A stretch of 54,291 nucleotides of DNA from Clostridia bacterium (lineage in GTDB: Bacteria; Bacillota; Clostridia; Oscillospirales; Acutalibacteraceae). The notes beneath the pieces were generated by a model. The model saw only the letters and a list, made by a program, of their open reading frames with translations, made no database searches and was not told where the DNA came from. The stretch covers positions 1 to 54,291 of the forward strand of contig JAFXGM010000042.1 in the NCBI GenBank assembly GCA_017513195.1. The letters are read 5' to 3'. The translations under genes and the position numbers were made by a program. Shown here piece by piece: positions 18,274 through 26,686 of the stretch (position 1 is the stretch's first letter; each line of letters starts with the position of its first letter).

Positions 18274-18750
18274 TTATAGCTTAATATTAATTTCTTTATT
18301 TGTTGGCACATATTGGCGGTAAACAATACCGGCGCTGTTAAGCATACGCTTTGATGCCTTTACACCATCGGTGTCGGCGTATTTGTCGCACATATACACA
18401 ATCTCTTTAATGCCCGACTGAATAATAGCCTTTGTGCATTCGTTACAAGGGAACAAGGTTACGTAAACGGTACATCCCCTTACCGATGAGGTATTGCAGT
18501 TAAGTATTGCGTTAAGCTCGGCATGGCAAACGTAAAGATATTTAGAGTCAAGTCCTTCTCCGCGCTCCCATGGATATTCATCATCGTGGCAGTGGTGCGG
18601 CATACCGTTATATCCCATAGAGAGTATGCGCTTTTCTTCGTTTACAATGCAAGCGCCAACCTGTGTTGATGGATCTTTACTGCGAAGCGCCGAAAGGGAA
18701 GCGATGCCCATAAAATATTCGTCCCAGCTTAAGTGGTCTTCTCTTTTCAT
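18274..18750 (-). CDS. dCMP deaminase
   Basis: A 158-residue zinc-dependent deoxycytidylate deaminase that converts dCMP to dUMP for thymidylate synthesis (ComEB/Dcd family). Seen: KDPSTQVGACIV, GYNGMPHHCHDDEYPWERG, the catalytic CHAELNAILN (His ligand and proton-shuttle Glu), and the Cys ligands in FPCNECTKAIIQSG. Length is normal. It forms a single-gene unit, converging with the AraC gene. The ATG lies 60 bases downstream of the MFS gene's stop and may share its transcript. Confidence 0.93.
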   Translation of the reverse strand: MKREDHLSWDEYFMGIASLSALRSKDPSTQVGACIVNEEKRILSMGYNGMPHHCHDDEYPWERGEGLDSKYLYVCHAELNAILNCNTSSVRGCTVYVTLFPCNECTKAIIQSGIKEIVYMCDKYADTDGVKASKRMLNSAGIVYRQYVPTNKEINIKL

Positions 18751-18808
18751 AATTACACCTCAAGGTAAATTTTTAACATTTATATTGTAACTGATTGCAT
18801 TACATTTT

Positions 18809-19981
18809 TCAACATTTTTCTTTACGTAAAAACGGAGCCGCAATAACCATAGCGGCGGGGAATATGGCGCATACCAAAAATCCCGTTTCAAGTGTGGTGT
18901 TGTTAGCGACGATACCCATAGTCCAAGGGCCAATAGAGCAGCCCAAATCACCGCAAAGGGCTAGTACACTGAACATAAGTGTGCCGCCTGTGGGAAAGTG
19001 ACGCGCCGCCATTGAGTATGTACCCGGCCACGAAAGACTTACTGTAAATCCGCACAGCGCGCAGGCTACAAGTGAAAGCCATTCTATACTACAAACCGCA
19101 ACACCTACGTAGCAAATCACACAGAAAATATTGTTTATAATAAGCGCTTTTTTAGGGTTGAATTTTCCGTCAAGCAATCCAAATATAACCCTGCCGCTAC
19201 CCATACAAACGGCAAACGCACAAGGTCCTAATAGGTCACCAGTGGTTTTGCTTACACCGAGTGCTTGCTGGGTAAAGATAGAAGCCCACTCTGCCATGGT
19301 AATTTCACTAGCACCCGCACAAATCATAATAATCGCAAAAATCCAGAAATCACGGTTTTTAAATAGTGTTTTGGCGGTTTTACTAACAGGATCGTCGGGT
19401 TGTTCAACAATGGGCACACGCATAAAGTTAAACATATTAACAAGTGGAATTACTGCCCATATAATTGGTATTAGCTGCCACATATCTTGGCCTAATATGT
19501 ATATAAGCAGGGTGGAAATAAGCACTGTAAACGCTTGGCCCCAGCAGTAAAAAGAGTGCGAAAACGCCATGTCTGCGCCCTTTTTGTCACCTGGTAGCAT
19601 TTCAACAATTGGACTTATACATACTTCAATGATACCGCTTCCTGCGGCATAGATGATAATAGATATTACAACGCAGGTATATAAATGGTTTGGGAATAGC
19701 ATCGGTAATATTCCAAGCAAACACAAACCACCAGCAGCAAGACCGTGACAGGCTATTGCAGCACCACGGTAACCAATGCGTTTTACAACCATAGGGGTAA
19801 GCGCGTCAACAATAAGCTGAACAAAAAAATTTATAAACAGCAGTCGACCCAGTTGTTCGTAGTTTAGATGATATCTTGTATTAAATATAATGAATAGCAG
19901 AGGTAAAAAGTTATTGATAATTGCTTGCACTACAAAGCCCGCAAAGCAGGCAATTTTTGTAGATTTATATGTGCGTGTCAT
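18809..19981 (-). CDS. MFS transporter
   Basis: A 390-residue major facilitator protein with about 12 hydrophobic helices. Features: an N-terminal helix with FAGFVVQAIINNFLPLLF, a cytoplasmic loop VVKRIGYRGAA after helix 2, and the central break near DDPVSKTAKTLFKNRDFW. The overall pattern resembles FucP-like sugar porters, but I see no substrate-defining motif. It overlaps the HAD phosphatase gene by 4 bases (ATGA), so the two are translationally coupled. It is the only general sugar-type carrier in the first 20 kb besides the PQ-loop-like protein. Confidence 0.85.
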   Translation of the reverse strand: MTRTYKSTKIACFAGFVVQAIINNFLPLLFIIFNTRYHLNYEQLGRLLFINFFVQLIVDALTPMVVKRIGYRGAAIACHGLAAGGLCLLGILPMLFPNHLYTCVVISIIIYAAGSGIIEVCISPIVEMLPGDKKGADMAFSHSFYCWGQAFTVLISTLLIYILGQDMWQLIPIIWAVIPLVNMFNFMRVPIVEQPDDPVSKTAKTLFKNRDFWIFAIIMICAGASEITMAEWASIFTQQALGVSKTTGDLLGPCAFAVCMGSGRVIFGLLDGKFNPKKALIINNIFCVICYVGVAVCSIEWLSLVACALCGFTVSLSWPGTYSMAARHFPTGGTLMFSVLALCGDLGCSIGPWTMGIVANNTTLETGFLVCAIFPAAMVIAAPFLRKEKC

Positions 19982-20637
19982 TTATTAAGCTCCTCGATAA
20001 TATCTAAAAGTTCTTGCGGCTTGCTTATTATGTAACGTGCTCCGTTAGCGAGTAGCTCGTCTTCTTTTCTAAAGCCCCAAAGTTCGCCTACGGGAACAGC
20101 ACCACTATTAACAGCAGTTGCTACGTCCATACCTGAGTCACCAATAAATACGCATTCATCGGGCTTTACACCAAGTTCTTTCATAGCCATAAGTGCTGCC
20201 GTTGGGTCAGGCTTTGCAGGGATGCCGTCACGTTTCCCAAAAATCAAATCAAACACGTTGCCGTAAAGTGAGGTTACAACCTCGTTTGCCATATGCTGTT
20301 CCTTATTGGTAACAACAGCAACTATAAAACCTTGATTTTTTAATGTATTTATAAGCTCGGGCATACCCGCGTAGGCATAGGTGTTATCGGCATAATGAAC
20401 AGCATAATACGGCAAGAAAATATCTTTAATCTCATTAACCACATCTGCTGTGCGATGCTCGGGTGGCAGAGCGCGCTCAATCATTTTTGGTATTCCGTCA
20501 CCAACAAAGTATTTAAAGGCTTCTACAGGGTGGGTGGGGTAGCCTTTTGAGGCTATTGCGCGATTTACACCATCGGCGAGGTCTATAAGCGAATCGGCAA
20601 GTGTGCCGTCAAGGTCGAATAAAACTGCTTTTATCAT
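19978..20637 (-). CDS. gph: HAD phosphatase, phosphoglycolate phosphatase-like
   Basis: A 219-residue HAD-superfamily hydrolase of the Gph/PGP subclass. Motifs: AVLFDLDGTLADS (nucleophile and acid Asp), AVVTNKE (motif II Thr), a Lys in AKPDPTAALMAM, and CVFIGDSGMDVATA (motif IV). The cap domain is the helical C1 type. The ATG at 20637 is preceded by AAAGGAT; the in-frame start 24 bases upstream has no site. Coupled to the MFS gene, it could equally act on a sugar phosphate; the phosphoglycolate assignment is by family resemblance. Confidence 0.82.
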   Translation of the reverse strand: MIKAVLFDLDGTLADSLIDLADGVNRAIASKGYPTHPVEAFKYFVGDGIPKMIERALPPEHRTADVVNEIKDIFLPYYAVHYADNTYAYAGMPELINTLKNQGFIVAVVTNKEQHMANEVVTSLYGNVFDLIFGKRDGIPAKPDPTAALMAMKELGVKPDECVFIGDSGMDVATAVNSGAVPVGELWGFRKEDELLANGARYIISKPQELLDIIEELNK

Positions 20638-20664
20638 AAAAATTATCCTTTCATTACGCAAGAA

Positions 20665-20695
20665 AAAAACCCGTGTAAATTTTACACGGGTTTTT
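20665..20695 (-). terminator. Terminator of rpmB
   Basis: A perfect 15-bp stem, AAAAACCCGTGTAAA / TTTACACGGGTTTTT, with a 1-base centre that needs to open into a small loop. T tracts lie on both sides. Confidence 0.85.
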
Positions 20696-20710
20696 AAGTC
20701 AAAGAATTAA

Positions 20711-20899
20711 TTAGATAGCTCTGGTAACCTTACCCGAACGTAAGCAACGAGTGCAGACATTAATGCGACGGGGTGAACCATCAACGATAGCCTTTACCTT
20801 TTTAACATTGGGCTTCCAAGTTCTGTTTGAACGTCTGTGTGAGTGAGAAACCTTAATACCAAAAGCAATTTCTTTGCTGCAAATTTCACATTTTGCCAT
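20711..20899 (-). CDS. rpmB: Ribosomal protein bL28
   Basis: A 62-residue large-subunit protein. MAKCEICSKEIAFG and NVCTRCLRSGKVTRAI give four cysteines in two CxxC pairs (zinc-binding form), with the conserved VSHSHRRSNRTWKPN between. AAGGAGGTG precedes the ATG at 20899. It is monocistronic, with its own promoter and terminator, as often in Firmicutes. Confidence 0.97.
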   Translation of the reverse strand: MAKCEICSKEIAFGIKVSHSHRRSNRTWKPNVKKVKAIVDGSPRRINVCTRCLRSGKVTRAI

Positions 20900-20922
20900 T
20901 GGTTGCACCTCCTTTTTGAATC

Positions 20923-20941
20923 GACCGCAATCTACTCGGTC
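20923..20941 (-). promoter_or_regulatory. Hairpin in the rpmB leader
   Basis: GACCG pairs with CGGTC around a 9-base loop in the 5' leader, shortly before the ribosome binding site. It may affect mRNA stability or L28 autocontrol; this is speculative. Confidence 0.3.
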
Positions 20942-20955
20942 ACATAGCGAACATT

Positions 20956-20984
20956 ATATTAACACAAAACTTTTGAGATTGCAA
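20956..20984 (-). promoter_or_regulatory. rpmB promoter
   Basis: On the minus strand: TTGCAA, 17-bp spacer, TAATAT. Confidence 0.6.
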
Positions 20985-21045
20985 GCATTTTTTTCAAAAA
21001 ATGAAAAATTTATTTTATATAGACAAATAATTTGTTTTTTTATAC

Positions 21046-21074
21046 TTGACAATTAATAATAATGGTAGTATAAT
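21046..21074 (+). promoter_or_regulatory. Promoter of the his operon
   Basis: TTGACA, 17-bp spacer, TATAAT: a perfect consensus sigma-A promoter. A promoter this strong for a biosynthetic operon implies repression, and a dyad follows. Confidence 0.88.
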
Positions 21075-21087
21075 TCATCACATTAAT

Positions 21088-21105
21088 ACATTAGCACGCT
21101 AAAGT
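21088..21105. promoter_or_regulatory. Candidate operator of the his operon
   Basis: ACaTTAGC-AC-GCTAAaGT is an 18-bp dyad with one mismatched pair in 8-bp arms. It begins 13 bases after the -10 box, over the start of the transcript, and lies directly before the TrpR-family regulator gene. It is the obvious autoregulatory site. Confidence 0.65.
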
Positions 21106-21129
21106 GATTTTGAAAAAGGAGAATATAAT

Positions 21130-21420
21130 ATGAGTAATTGGCACAATCAAAGCACAGACGAACTTTGTGATGCATTACTGTCACTTAAAACAAAGGAAGA
21201 GTGCTACGCATTTTTAGATGATATTTGCACTATAAAGGAAGCACTTGATATTTCGCAAAGGCTTTCAGTTGCAAAAATGCTTAAAAAAGGCGTAAGCTAT
21301 ACTAAAATCACAAAAGAAACCGGTGCCAGTGCTGCAACTATAAGTAGGGTAAGTAAGTGCTGCGAGTATGGTACCGGTGGTTATGATATTGTTATTAGTA
21401 GATGCGAGGGTAAAAGATAA
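21130..21420 (+). CDS. TrpR/YerC-family regulator of histidine biosynthesis
   Basis: A 96-residue all-helical protein of the TrpR/YerC/YecD family. Seen: TKEECYAFLDDICTIKEALD, ISQRLSVAKMLKKGVSYTKI and the DNA-reading helix TGASAATISRVSKC. The gene heads the histidine operon, overlapping hisZ by one base (TAATG), which argues strongly that it is the operon's repressor with histidine or an intermediate as co-repressor. TrpR-type regulators of his genes (called HisR) have been proposed in Clostridia. AAAAAGGAG precedes the ATG. Confidence 0.88.
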   Translation: MSNWHNQSTDELCDALLSLKTKEECYAFLDDICTIKEALDISQRLSVAKMLKKGVSYTKITKETGASAATISRVSKCCEYGTGGYDIVISRCEGKR

Positions 21421-22517
21421 TGATTGACAATAGTATTTTAAGAAATGAAGAAAAGGCAATTTTTGCTTTAAGGGAACTATATGGCAAATATGGCTATAAG
21501 CCTTTTAAAATGAGTAAGTTTGAAGAGTATGAATTTTATATTCAAAATAAAGACTTTTTAGTAAGCGACCGAATTATTGCCTTTAATGATACAAACGGAA
21601 AACTCTTAGCACTAAAGCCGGACGTTACGCTATCTATTATTAAAAACGGCGAGGATATAGATGGCTTTAAGCAAAAGGTTTGTTATAACGAGAACGTATA
21701 CCGTGTATCCGAAAATACACACCAGTTTAAAGAAATTATGCAAACGGGTGTTGAGTGTATAGGCGATATAAACCTTTACGACATATATGAAATGATAGTT
21801 ATGGCGGCTGAAAGTCTTTCGCTTATATCAGATGATTTCGTGCTTGAAATTTCACACCTTGGTTTGCTTTCATCATTACTTGATAATATATGCAAAAATT
21901 CAAGTTTTAAAAACGAAGCCATAAAATATATTTCCGATAAAAACGCACACGATCTTGCACGCATTTGCGACGAAAACGACGTGGCAGAAAATGATAAAAA
22001 TGCGCTTCAAAAGTTTGTTTCTATCTATGGTGAAAGAAATAATGTTTTGCAAGAATTGGAAACATTAGATGAATATGTAAATAAAGATAATATGAATATA
22101 TTAAAAACATTATCATATATGCTTGACAATCTATCTTGTAGTGGTAAAATAAAATTTGATTTTTCGGCTGTCAGTGATATGAATTACTATAATGGTATTG
22201 TATTTAAAGGTTATATTAACGGTCTTTCGCAAAGTGTACTTACAGGCGGTCAGTATGATAATCTGCTTTATAAAATGGGTAGAAAATCAGGCGCGATTGG
22301 TTTTGCTATTTATCTTGATTTGCTTGAGGATTTACCAAACGAAAAAGCAGGATACGATGTTGATGTTCTACTGCTTTGTGACGATAAAACAGAAAATGCA
22401 GTTTTGATTAACACAGTAAACGATATTATAAATAATGGTAAGACTGTATCAGTTCAAACTGCCGATACAGGCAAAATAAGATATAAAGAACTTAAAAACA
22501 TAAAAGGAGGGGTATAA
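21420..22517 (+). CDS. hisZ: ATP phosphoribosyltransferase regulatory subunit HisZ
   Basis: A 365-residue HisRS-like subunit lacking aminoacylation ability. It resembles class II synthetase motifs: FEEYEFY, LALKPDVTLSI (motif 2 region), QTGVECIGD, YYNGIVFKGYI and VLTGGQYDNLL. Short-form HisG, encoded next, is inactive without HisZ, and the pair forms a hetero-octamer that starts the pathway and carries feedback inhibition. The ATG overlaps the regulator stop; GAGGG serves as ribosome binding site. The C-terminal end is short and slightly divergent. Confidence 0.92.
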   Translation: MIDNSILRNEEKAIFALRELYGKYGYKPFKMSKFEEYEFYIQNKDFLVSDRIIAFNDTNGKLLALKPDVTLSIIKNGEDIDGFKQKVCYNENVYRVSENTHQFKEIMQTGVECIGDINLYDIYEMIVMAAESLSLISDDFVLEISHLGLLSSLLDNICKNSSFKNEAIKYISDKNAHDLARICDENDVAENDKNALQKFVSIYGERNNVLQELETLDEYVNKDNMNILKTLSYMLDNLSCSGKIKFDFSAVSDMNYYNGIVFKGYINGLSQSVLTGGQYDNLLYKMGRKSGAIGFAIYLDLLEDLPNEKAGYDVDVLLLCDDKTENAVLINTVNDIINNGKTVSVQTADTGKIRYKELKNIKGGV

Positions 22518-23147
22518 ATGCTAAATGTTGCACTACCTAAGGGTAGACTTGGAGAAAAGGTTTACGCTATGTTTGAGGCAGCCGGTTACGAATGCCCCTC
22601 TATCAAAGAAAACAACCGCAAGCTCATTTTCGAAAACGAGGAGAGAGGAGTTCGTTATTTTTGGGTAAAACCGTCCGACGTAGCAATCTACGTTGAACGT
22701 GGCGCCGCTGACATAGGTGTTGCAGGCAAAGATATTTTGCTTGAATATGCTCCCGATGTTTACGAGCTTTTAGATTTAAACTTAGGTAAATGCCGTATGG
22801 CTGTAGCCGCTCCAAACGAATTTCACGACGACGAGCAAAAAACCTTAAAGGTTGCTACCAAGTTTACAAATATTGCGGCAAATTACTATGCGTCGCTTGG
22901 TCGCGAAATTGATATTATTAAGCTTAACGGTTCAATAGAAATAGCTCCTATTTTAAAGCTTTCGGACGTTATTGTTGATATTGTAGAAACGGGTACCACC
23001 CTCAAAGAAAATAATCTTGAAGTAAAAAGTGAAATCGTTCCTATCAGTGCAAGACTTATCGCTAATAAGTCAAGCTTTAAATTTAAGGGCGATGATATTG
23101 AAAAAATAGTAGAATCTATTAAGAAACAGGTGCAGGCAAATGATTAA
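22518..23147 (+). CDS. hisG: ATP phosphoribosyltransferase, short form
   Basis: A 209-residue catalytic subunit: ATP + PRPP to phosphoribosyl-ATP, the first committed histidine step. NVALPKGRLGEKV is at the N-terminus, then AADIGVAGKDILLE and the PRPP loop DIVETGTTLKEN. The length lacks the ~80-residue C-terminal regulatory domain of long HisG, consistent with HisZ upstream. AAGGAGGGG precedes the ATG. It overlaps hisD by 8 bases. Confidence 0.96.
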   Translation: MLNVALPKGRLGEKVYAMFEAAGYECPSIKENNRKLIFENEERGVRYFWVKPSDVAIYVERGAADIGVAGKDILLEYAPDVYELLDLNLGKCRMAVAAPNEFHDDEQKTLKVATKFTNIAANYYASLGREIDIIKLNGSIEIAPILKLSDVIVDIVETGTTLKENNLEVKSEIVPISARLIANKSSFKFKGDDIEKIVESIKKQVQAND

Positions 23148-24420
23148 AATTTATAATTACGGTGAGGTTTCTAACGACGAAATCTTTGCGCGTGACAATA
23201 TTGCTACCAACGTTGAGGGTATTGTAAGCGATATTATAGCCAACGTAATAAATCGCGGCGACGAGGCAATTTTTGAATATGCTTTAAAGTTCGACAAGGC
23301 AGATTTGAAATCTCTTGAGGTTACTGCAGAAGAGATTGACGAGGCTTTTTCACTCGTTGACGAAAAGTTTGTAAACATAATAAAAGAAGCTGCCGAAAAC
23401 ATTCGTGCTTTTCACTCAAAGCAGGTTAAAAACAGCTTTATTATAAACGAACAAGACGGCGTAGTAACAGGTCAAAAGGTAACACCTATTGAAAAGGTAG
23501 GCCTTTATGTACCGGGTGGCACAGCGGCATATCCGTCAACCGTGCTTATGGACAGCATACCTGCAAAAATTGCGGGTTGTAAAGAAATTGTTATGGTAAC
23601 ACCACCATCCGCTAGCGGCAAGGTAAACCCCGTAATATTGGCGGCGGCAAAAATTGCAGGCGTTGACCGAATATTGAAGGTGGGCGGCGCTCAGGCTGTA
23701 GCAGCTTTGGCTTACGGCACCGAGTCTATTCCAAAGGTTGATAAAATCGTTGGCCCCGGTAACGCCTTTGTTGCCGAAGCTAAAAAGCAGGTGTTTGGCA
23801 AGGTGTCTATCGATATGATAGCAGGACCAAGTGAAATCTTGGTAGTAGCCGATTCTACTGCAAACCCACGATTTGTAGCGGCCGATCTTTTAAGTCAAGC
23901 CGAACACGACAAAATGGCAAGCGCTGTGCTTGTTTGCGATAGCGTTGACTTTGCAAACAAGGTAAGTGCCGAGCTTGAAATTCAAATACCCGAGCTTCCT
24001 CGCGCCGAGATTGCAAGAACTTCTATCGATAACAATGGTAAAATTATAGTAGCAAAAGATAATTTAATGCTCGCAATTGATATTGCAAATGAAATAGCAC
24101 CCGAGCACCTAGAACTATGTGTCGAAAATCCGTTTGATTATCTCGATAAGGTTAAACACGCAGGCTCAATCTTTATGGGTAAATATTGCCCCGAGGCTTT
24201 AGGCGACTATTTTGCGGGACCTAATCACACATTACCTACAAGCGGCACAGCAAGATTTTCTTCACCGCTGTCGGTTGATGACTTTGTAAAGAAATCACAG
24301 TTTACATATTTTACTGCTGATGCTTTAGAAAAAGTAGCAGACAAGGTATCTTACTTTGCACAAAAAGAGGGCTTGGATGCACACGCAAGAAGTGCTACCA
24401 TTAGATTTGAGGACAAATAA
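23140..24420 (+). CDS. hisD: Histidinol dehydrogenase
   Basis: A 426-residue enzyme for the last two steps, L-histidinol to L-histidine with two NAD+. Motifs: PGGTAAYPSTVLM, GGAQAVAALAYGT, GPGNAFVAEAKK, DMIAGPSEILVVAD, the zinc-site SQAEHDKMA, IANEIAPEHLEL and GPNHTLPTSGTARF. Full length. Translationally coupled on both sides (8-base overlap with hisG, 1-base with hisC). Confidence 0.97.
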   Translation: MIKIYNYGEVSNDEIFARDNIATNVEGIVSDIIANVINRGDEAIFEYALKFDKADLKSLEVTAEEIDEAFSLVDEKFVNIIKEAAENIRAFHSKQVKNSFIINEQDGVVTGQKVTPIEKVGLYVPGGTAAYPSTVLMDSIPAKIAGCKEIVMVTPPSASGKVNPVILAAAKIAGVDRILKVGGAQAVAALAYGTESIPKVDKIVGPGNAFVAEAKKQVFGKVSIDMIAGPSEILVVADSTANPRFVAADLLSQAEHDKMASAVLVCDSVDFANKVSAELEIQIPELPRAEIARTSIDNNGKIIVAKDNLMLAIDIANEIAPEHLELCVENPFDYLDKVKHAGSIFMGKYCPEALGDYFAGPNHTLPTSGTARFSSPLSVDDFVKKSQFTYFTADALEKVADKVSYFAQKEGLDAHARSATIRFEDK

Positions 24421-25481
24421 TGAGTAATTTTTTTACAAGCAAATTAAAAAATCTTACCCCATATACCCCAGGTGAACAGCCAAAGGATATGCAGTATATA
24501 AAGCTTAATACAAACGAGTCACCGTTCGCACCGTCAAAGGCAGTAAGCGAGGCGGTGCTTAATGAAAGTAAAAAACTGCAGCTTTACTCTGACCCTGAAT
24601 GTACCAATGTGCGTCGTGAACTTGCAAGAGTTTATGGAGTAGACACGAATCAGGTAATAGTTACAAACGGCTCTGATGAGGTATTAAATTTTGCATTTAT
24701 GGCCTTTGCTGACGAGAAAAATCCACTTGTATTTCCTAACATTACCTATGGATTTTATCCCGTTTTTGCCGAGCTTAATCGCATACCGTATACCGAAATT
24801 CCGTTAAAAGACGACTTTACTGTTGATATAAACGATTATATTAGAGTTAATAAAACAGTGGTTATTGCAAATCCAAATGCACCGACAGGTATAGCACTTA
24901 CACTTCAAGAAATTGAAAAAATCGTTTCATCAAACCCTAATAATGTAGTTATTATTGATGAAGCTTACGTAGATTTTGGTGCTGAAAGTGCAGTTTCTCT
25001 TGTAGGCAAATATGACAACTTGCTTGTTGTACAAACCTTTTCAAAATCGCGCTCTATGGCAGGAGCCAGACTTGGTTTTGCAATAGGTAATAAATCGCTT
25101 ATAGCTGACCTTAATACAATAAGATACTCTACAAATCCATATAACGTAAACCGTATGACCGATGCGGCAGGTGCTGCGGCGCTTATTGATAACGATTATT
25201 ATATGAATAACTGCAAAACAATTATCGATAATCGCGAGTGGACTGTGGCGAAGCTTCAAAAATTAGATTTTGAGGTGCTAGCGTCAAAAGCAAACTTTGT
25301 ATTTGCAAAGAATGACAAAATTGATGGCGAAAAGCTTTATCTTGAGCTTAAAAATCGCGGCATATTGGTTCGCCATTTTACAAAGCCTGCAATTTGCCAA
25401 TATAATCGTATAACCATAGGTACTTTAGAGCAAATGCAGAAGTTAATTGAAACAATTACCCTTATTTTAGAGGAGAATTAA
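24420..25481 (+). CDS. hisC: Histidinol-phosphate aminotransferase
   Basis: A 353-residue PLP class I/II aminotransferase that converts imidazole-acetol phosphate to histidinol phosphate. LNTNESPFAPS at the N-terminus, ANPNAPTGIAL, VVIIDEAYVDFG, the PLP lysine in QTFSKSRSMAGARLGF, and the C-terminal VRHFTKPAICQYNRITIGT. The stop of hisD overlaps the ATG (TAATG). Confidence 0.96.
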   Translation: MSNFFTSKLKNLTPYTPGEQPKDMQYIKLNTNESPFAPSKAVSEAVLNESKKLQLYSDPECTNVRRELARVYGVDTNQVIVTNGSDEVLNFAFMAFADEKNPLVFPNITYGFYPVFAELNRIPYTEIPLKDDFTVDINDYIRVNKTVVIANPNAPTGIALTLQEIEKIVSSNPNNVVIIDEAYVDFGAESAVSLVGKYDNLLVVQTFSKSRSMAGARLGFAIGNKSLIADLNTIRYSTNPYNVNRMTDAAGAAALIDNDYYMNNCKTIIDNREWTVAKLQKLDFEVLASKANFVFAKNDKIDGEKLYLELKNRGILVRHFTKPAICQYNRITIGTLEQMQKLIETITLILEEN

Positions 25482-25484
25482 TAA

Positions 25485-26075
25485 ATGAGAAGAGCAGAAA
25501 TTATAAGAAAAACAGCCGAAACCGATATTAAGCTTACCCTTAACCTTGACGGCAAGGGCGAGTCGGTTTGTAATACAAGCTGTCCGTTCCTCGATCATAT
25601 GCTAACCCTTTTTGCCCGTCACGGTCGCTTTGATATGACGGTAAAATGTGTAGGCGACATAGAGGTTGATTATCATCACACCACCGAAGATATCGGTATA
25701 GCATTAGGTCAAGCCTTTAAAGAAGCGCTGGGAGATAAAAAGGGAATTAATCGCTATGGTGATACTACACTGCCTATGGATGAGTCGTTAATTCTTACCG
25801 CTGTTGATATTTCGGGCAGAGGCGGTTGCTATTACGAGGTGGAAATGCCAACCGAAAAGGTAGGCGATTTTGACACCGAGCTTAATCACGAGTTTTGGAG
25901 TGCGTTTGCATATAATTCGGGTATTACTACCCATATGGTTAAATTTGCGGGCGAAAATTCTCACCACATAATGGAGGGATGCTTTAAATCTATTGCTCGC
26001 ACACTTCGCACAGCGGTTGCTATCGACAAGGCCTTTGCTGATGATATTCCATCTACGAAAGGTGTTATAGCATGA
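25485..26075 (+). CDS. hisB: Imidazoleglycerol-phosphate dehydratase
   Basis: A 196-residue monofunctional IGPD. The two metal-binding repeats are clear: VDYHHTTEDIGIALGQA and GENSHHIMEGCFKSIARTLR; FLDHMLTLFARHGRFD lies before them. There is no fused phosphatase domain; that activity is supplied by the PHP protein at the operon end. AGGAG precedes the ATG, and it overlaps hisH by 4 bases. Confidence 0.97.
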   Translation: MRRAEIIRKTAETDIKLTLNLDGKGESVCNTSCPFLDHMLTLFARHGRFDMTVKCVGDIEVDYHHTTEDIGIALGQAFKEALGDKKGINRYGDTTLPMDESLILTAVDISGRGGCYYEVEMPTEKVGDFDTELNHEFWSAFAYNSGITTHMVKFAGENSHHIMEGCFKSIARTLRTAVAIDKAFADDIPSTKGVIA

Positions 26076-26683
26076 TAGCAATAGTAGATTATGGTGTAGG
26101 TAACCTTTTTTCGCTTATTTCTTCATTTAATAAAATTGGTGCGGATATAGTAGTTACTGCAGATCCGCAAGTAATAAGCGACGCAGACGGAATAATACTA
26201 CCGGGTGTTGGCGCATTTGAGGATGCCGCACGCAAACTGCGTGACAGCGGTCTTGATAAAGTAATAGTTGAACAAGCGCAAAAGGGCAAAAAGCTTATGG
26301 GTATCTGCCTTGGTATGCAAATGCTTTTCCAGCAAAGCTATGAATACGGTTGCCATGAGGGTTTGGGTCTTTTAAAAGGTAATATTGTTCCTATGAAGGA
26401 CAGTATTCCTGCTGATTTAAAAATTCCACACATTGGTTGGAATGCATTGCATTTTACTAAAGAAAGTAATTTGTTTAAATATATAAGTAACAATGATTGT
26501 GTGTATTTTGTGCATTCATACTATGCAACCGACTGTGATGACAGTGTAATTGCTACGGCAGAGTACGGTAAAGAGCTTACTGCCGCGGTACAAAAAGACA
26601 ATATTATGGGATGCCAATTTCATCCCGAAAAAAGCGGCGAGGTAGGGTTAAATATCTTGCGAGCTTTTTGTGAAATGGAGTAA
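26072..26683 (+). CDS. hisH: Imidazole glycerol phosphate synthase, glutaminase subunit
   Basis: A 203-residue class I glutamine amidotransferase. Nucleophile Cys in MGICLGMQMLF, His and Glu of the triad in QFHPEKSGEVG, with DYGVGNLFSL at the N-terminus and PGVGAFEDA. It feeds ammonia to HisF, encoded two genes downstream. Coupled to hisB (ATGA). Confidence 0.97.
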   Translation: MIAIVDYGVGNLFSLISSFNKIGADIVVTADPQVISDADGIILPGVGAFEDAARKLRDSGLDKVIVEQAQKGKKLMGICLGMQMLFQQSYEYGCHEGLGLLKGNIVPMKDSIPADLKIPHIGWNALHFTKESNLFKYISNNDCVYFVHSYYATDCDDSVIATAEYGKELTAAVQKDNIMGCQFHPEKSGEVGLNILRAFCEME

Positions 26684-26686
26684 AAA

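Noticed and set aside
21075-21129. T-box or histidine leader-peptide attenuator before the his operon
   Set aside because: Only about 55 bases separate the -10 box from the first start codon, too short for a T-box, and there is no run of His codons or terminator.
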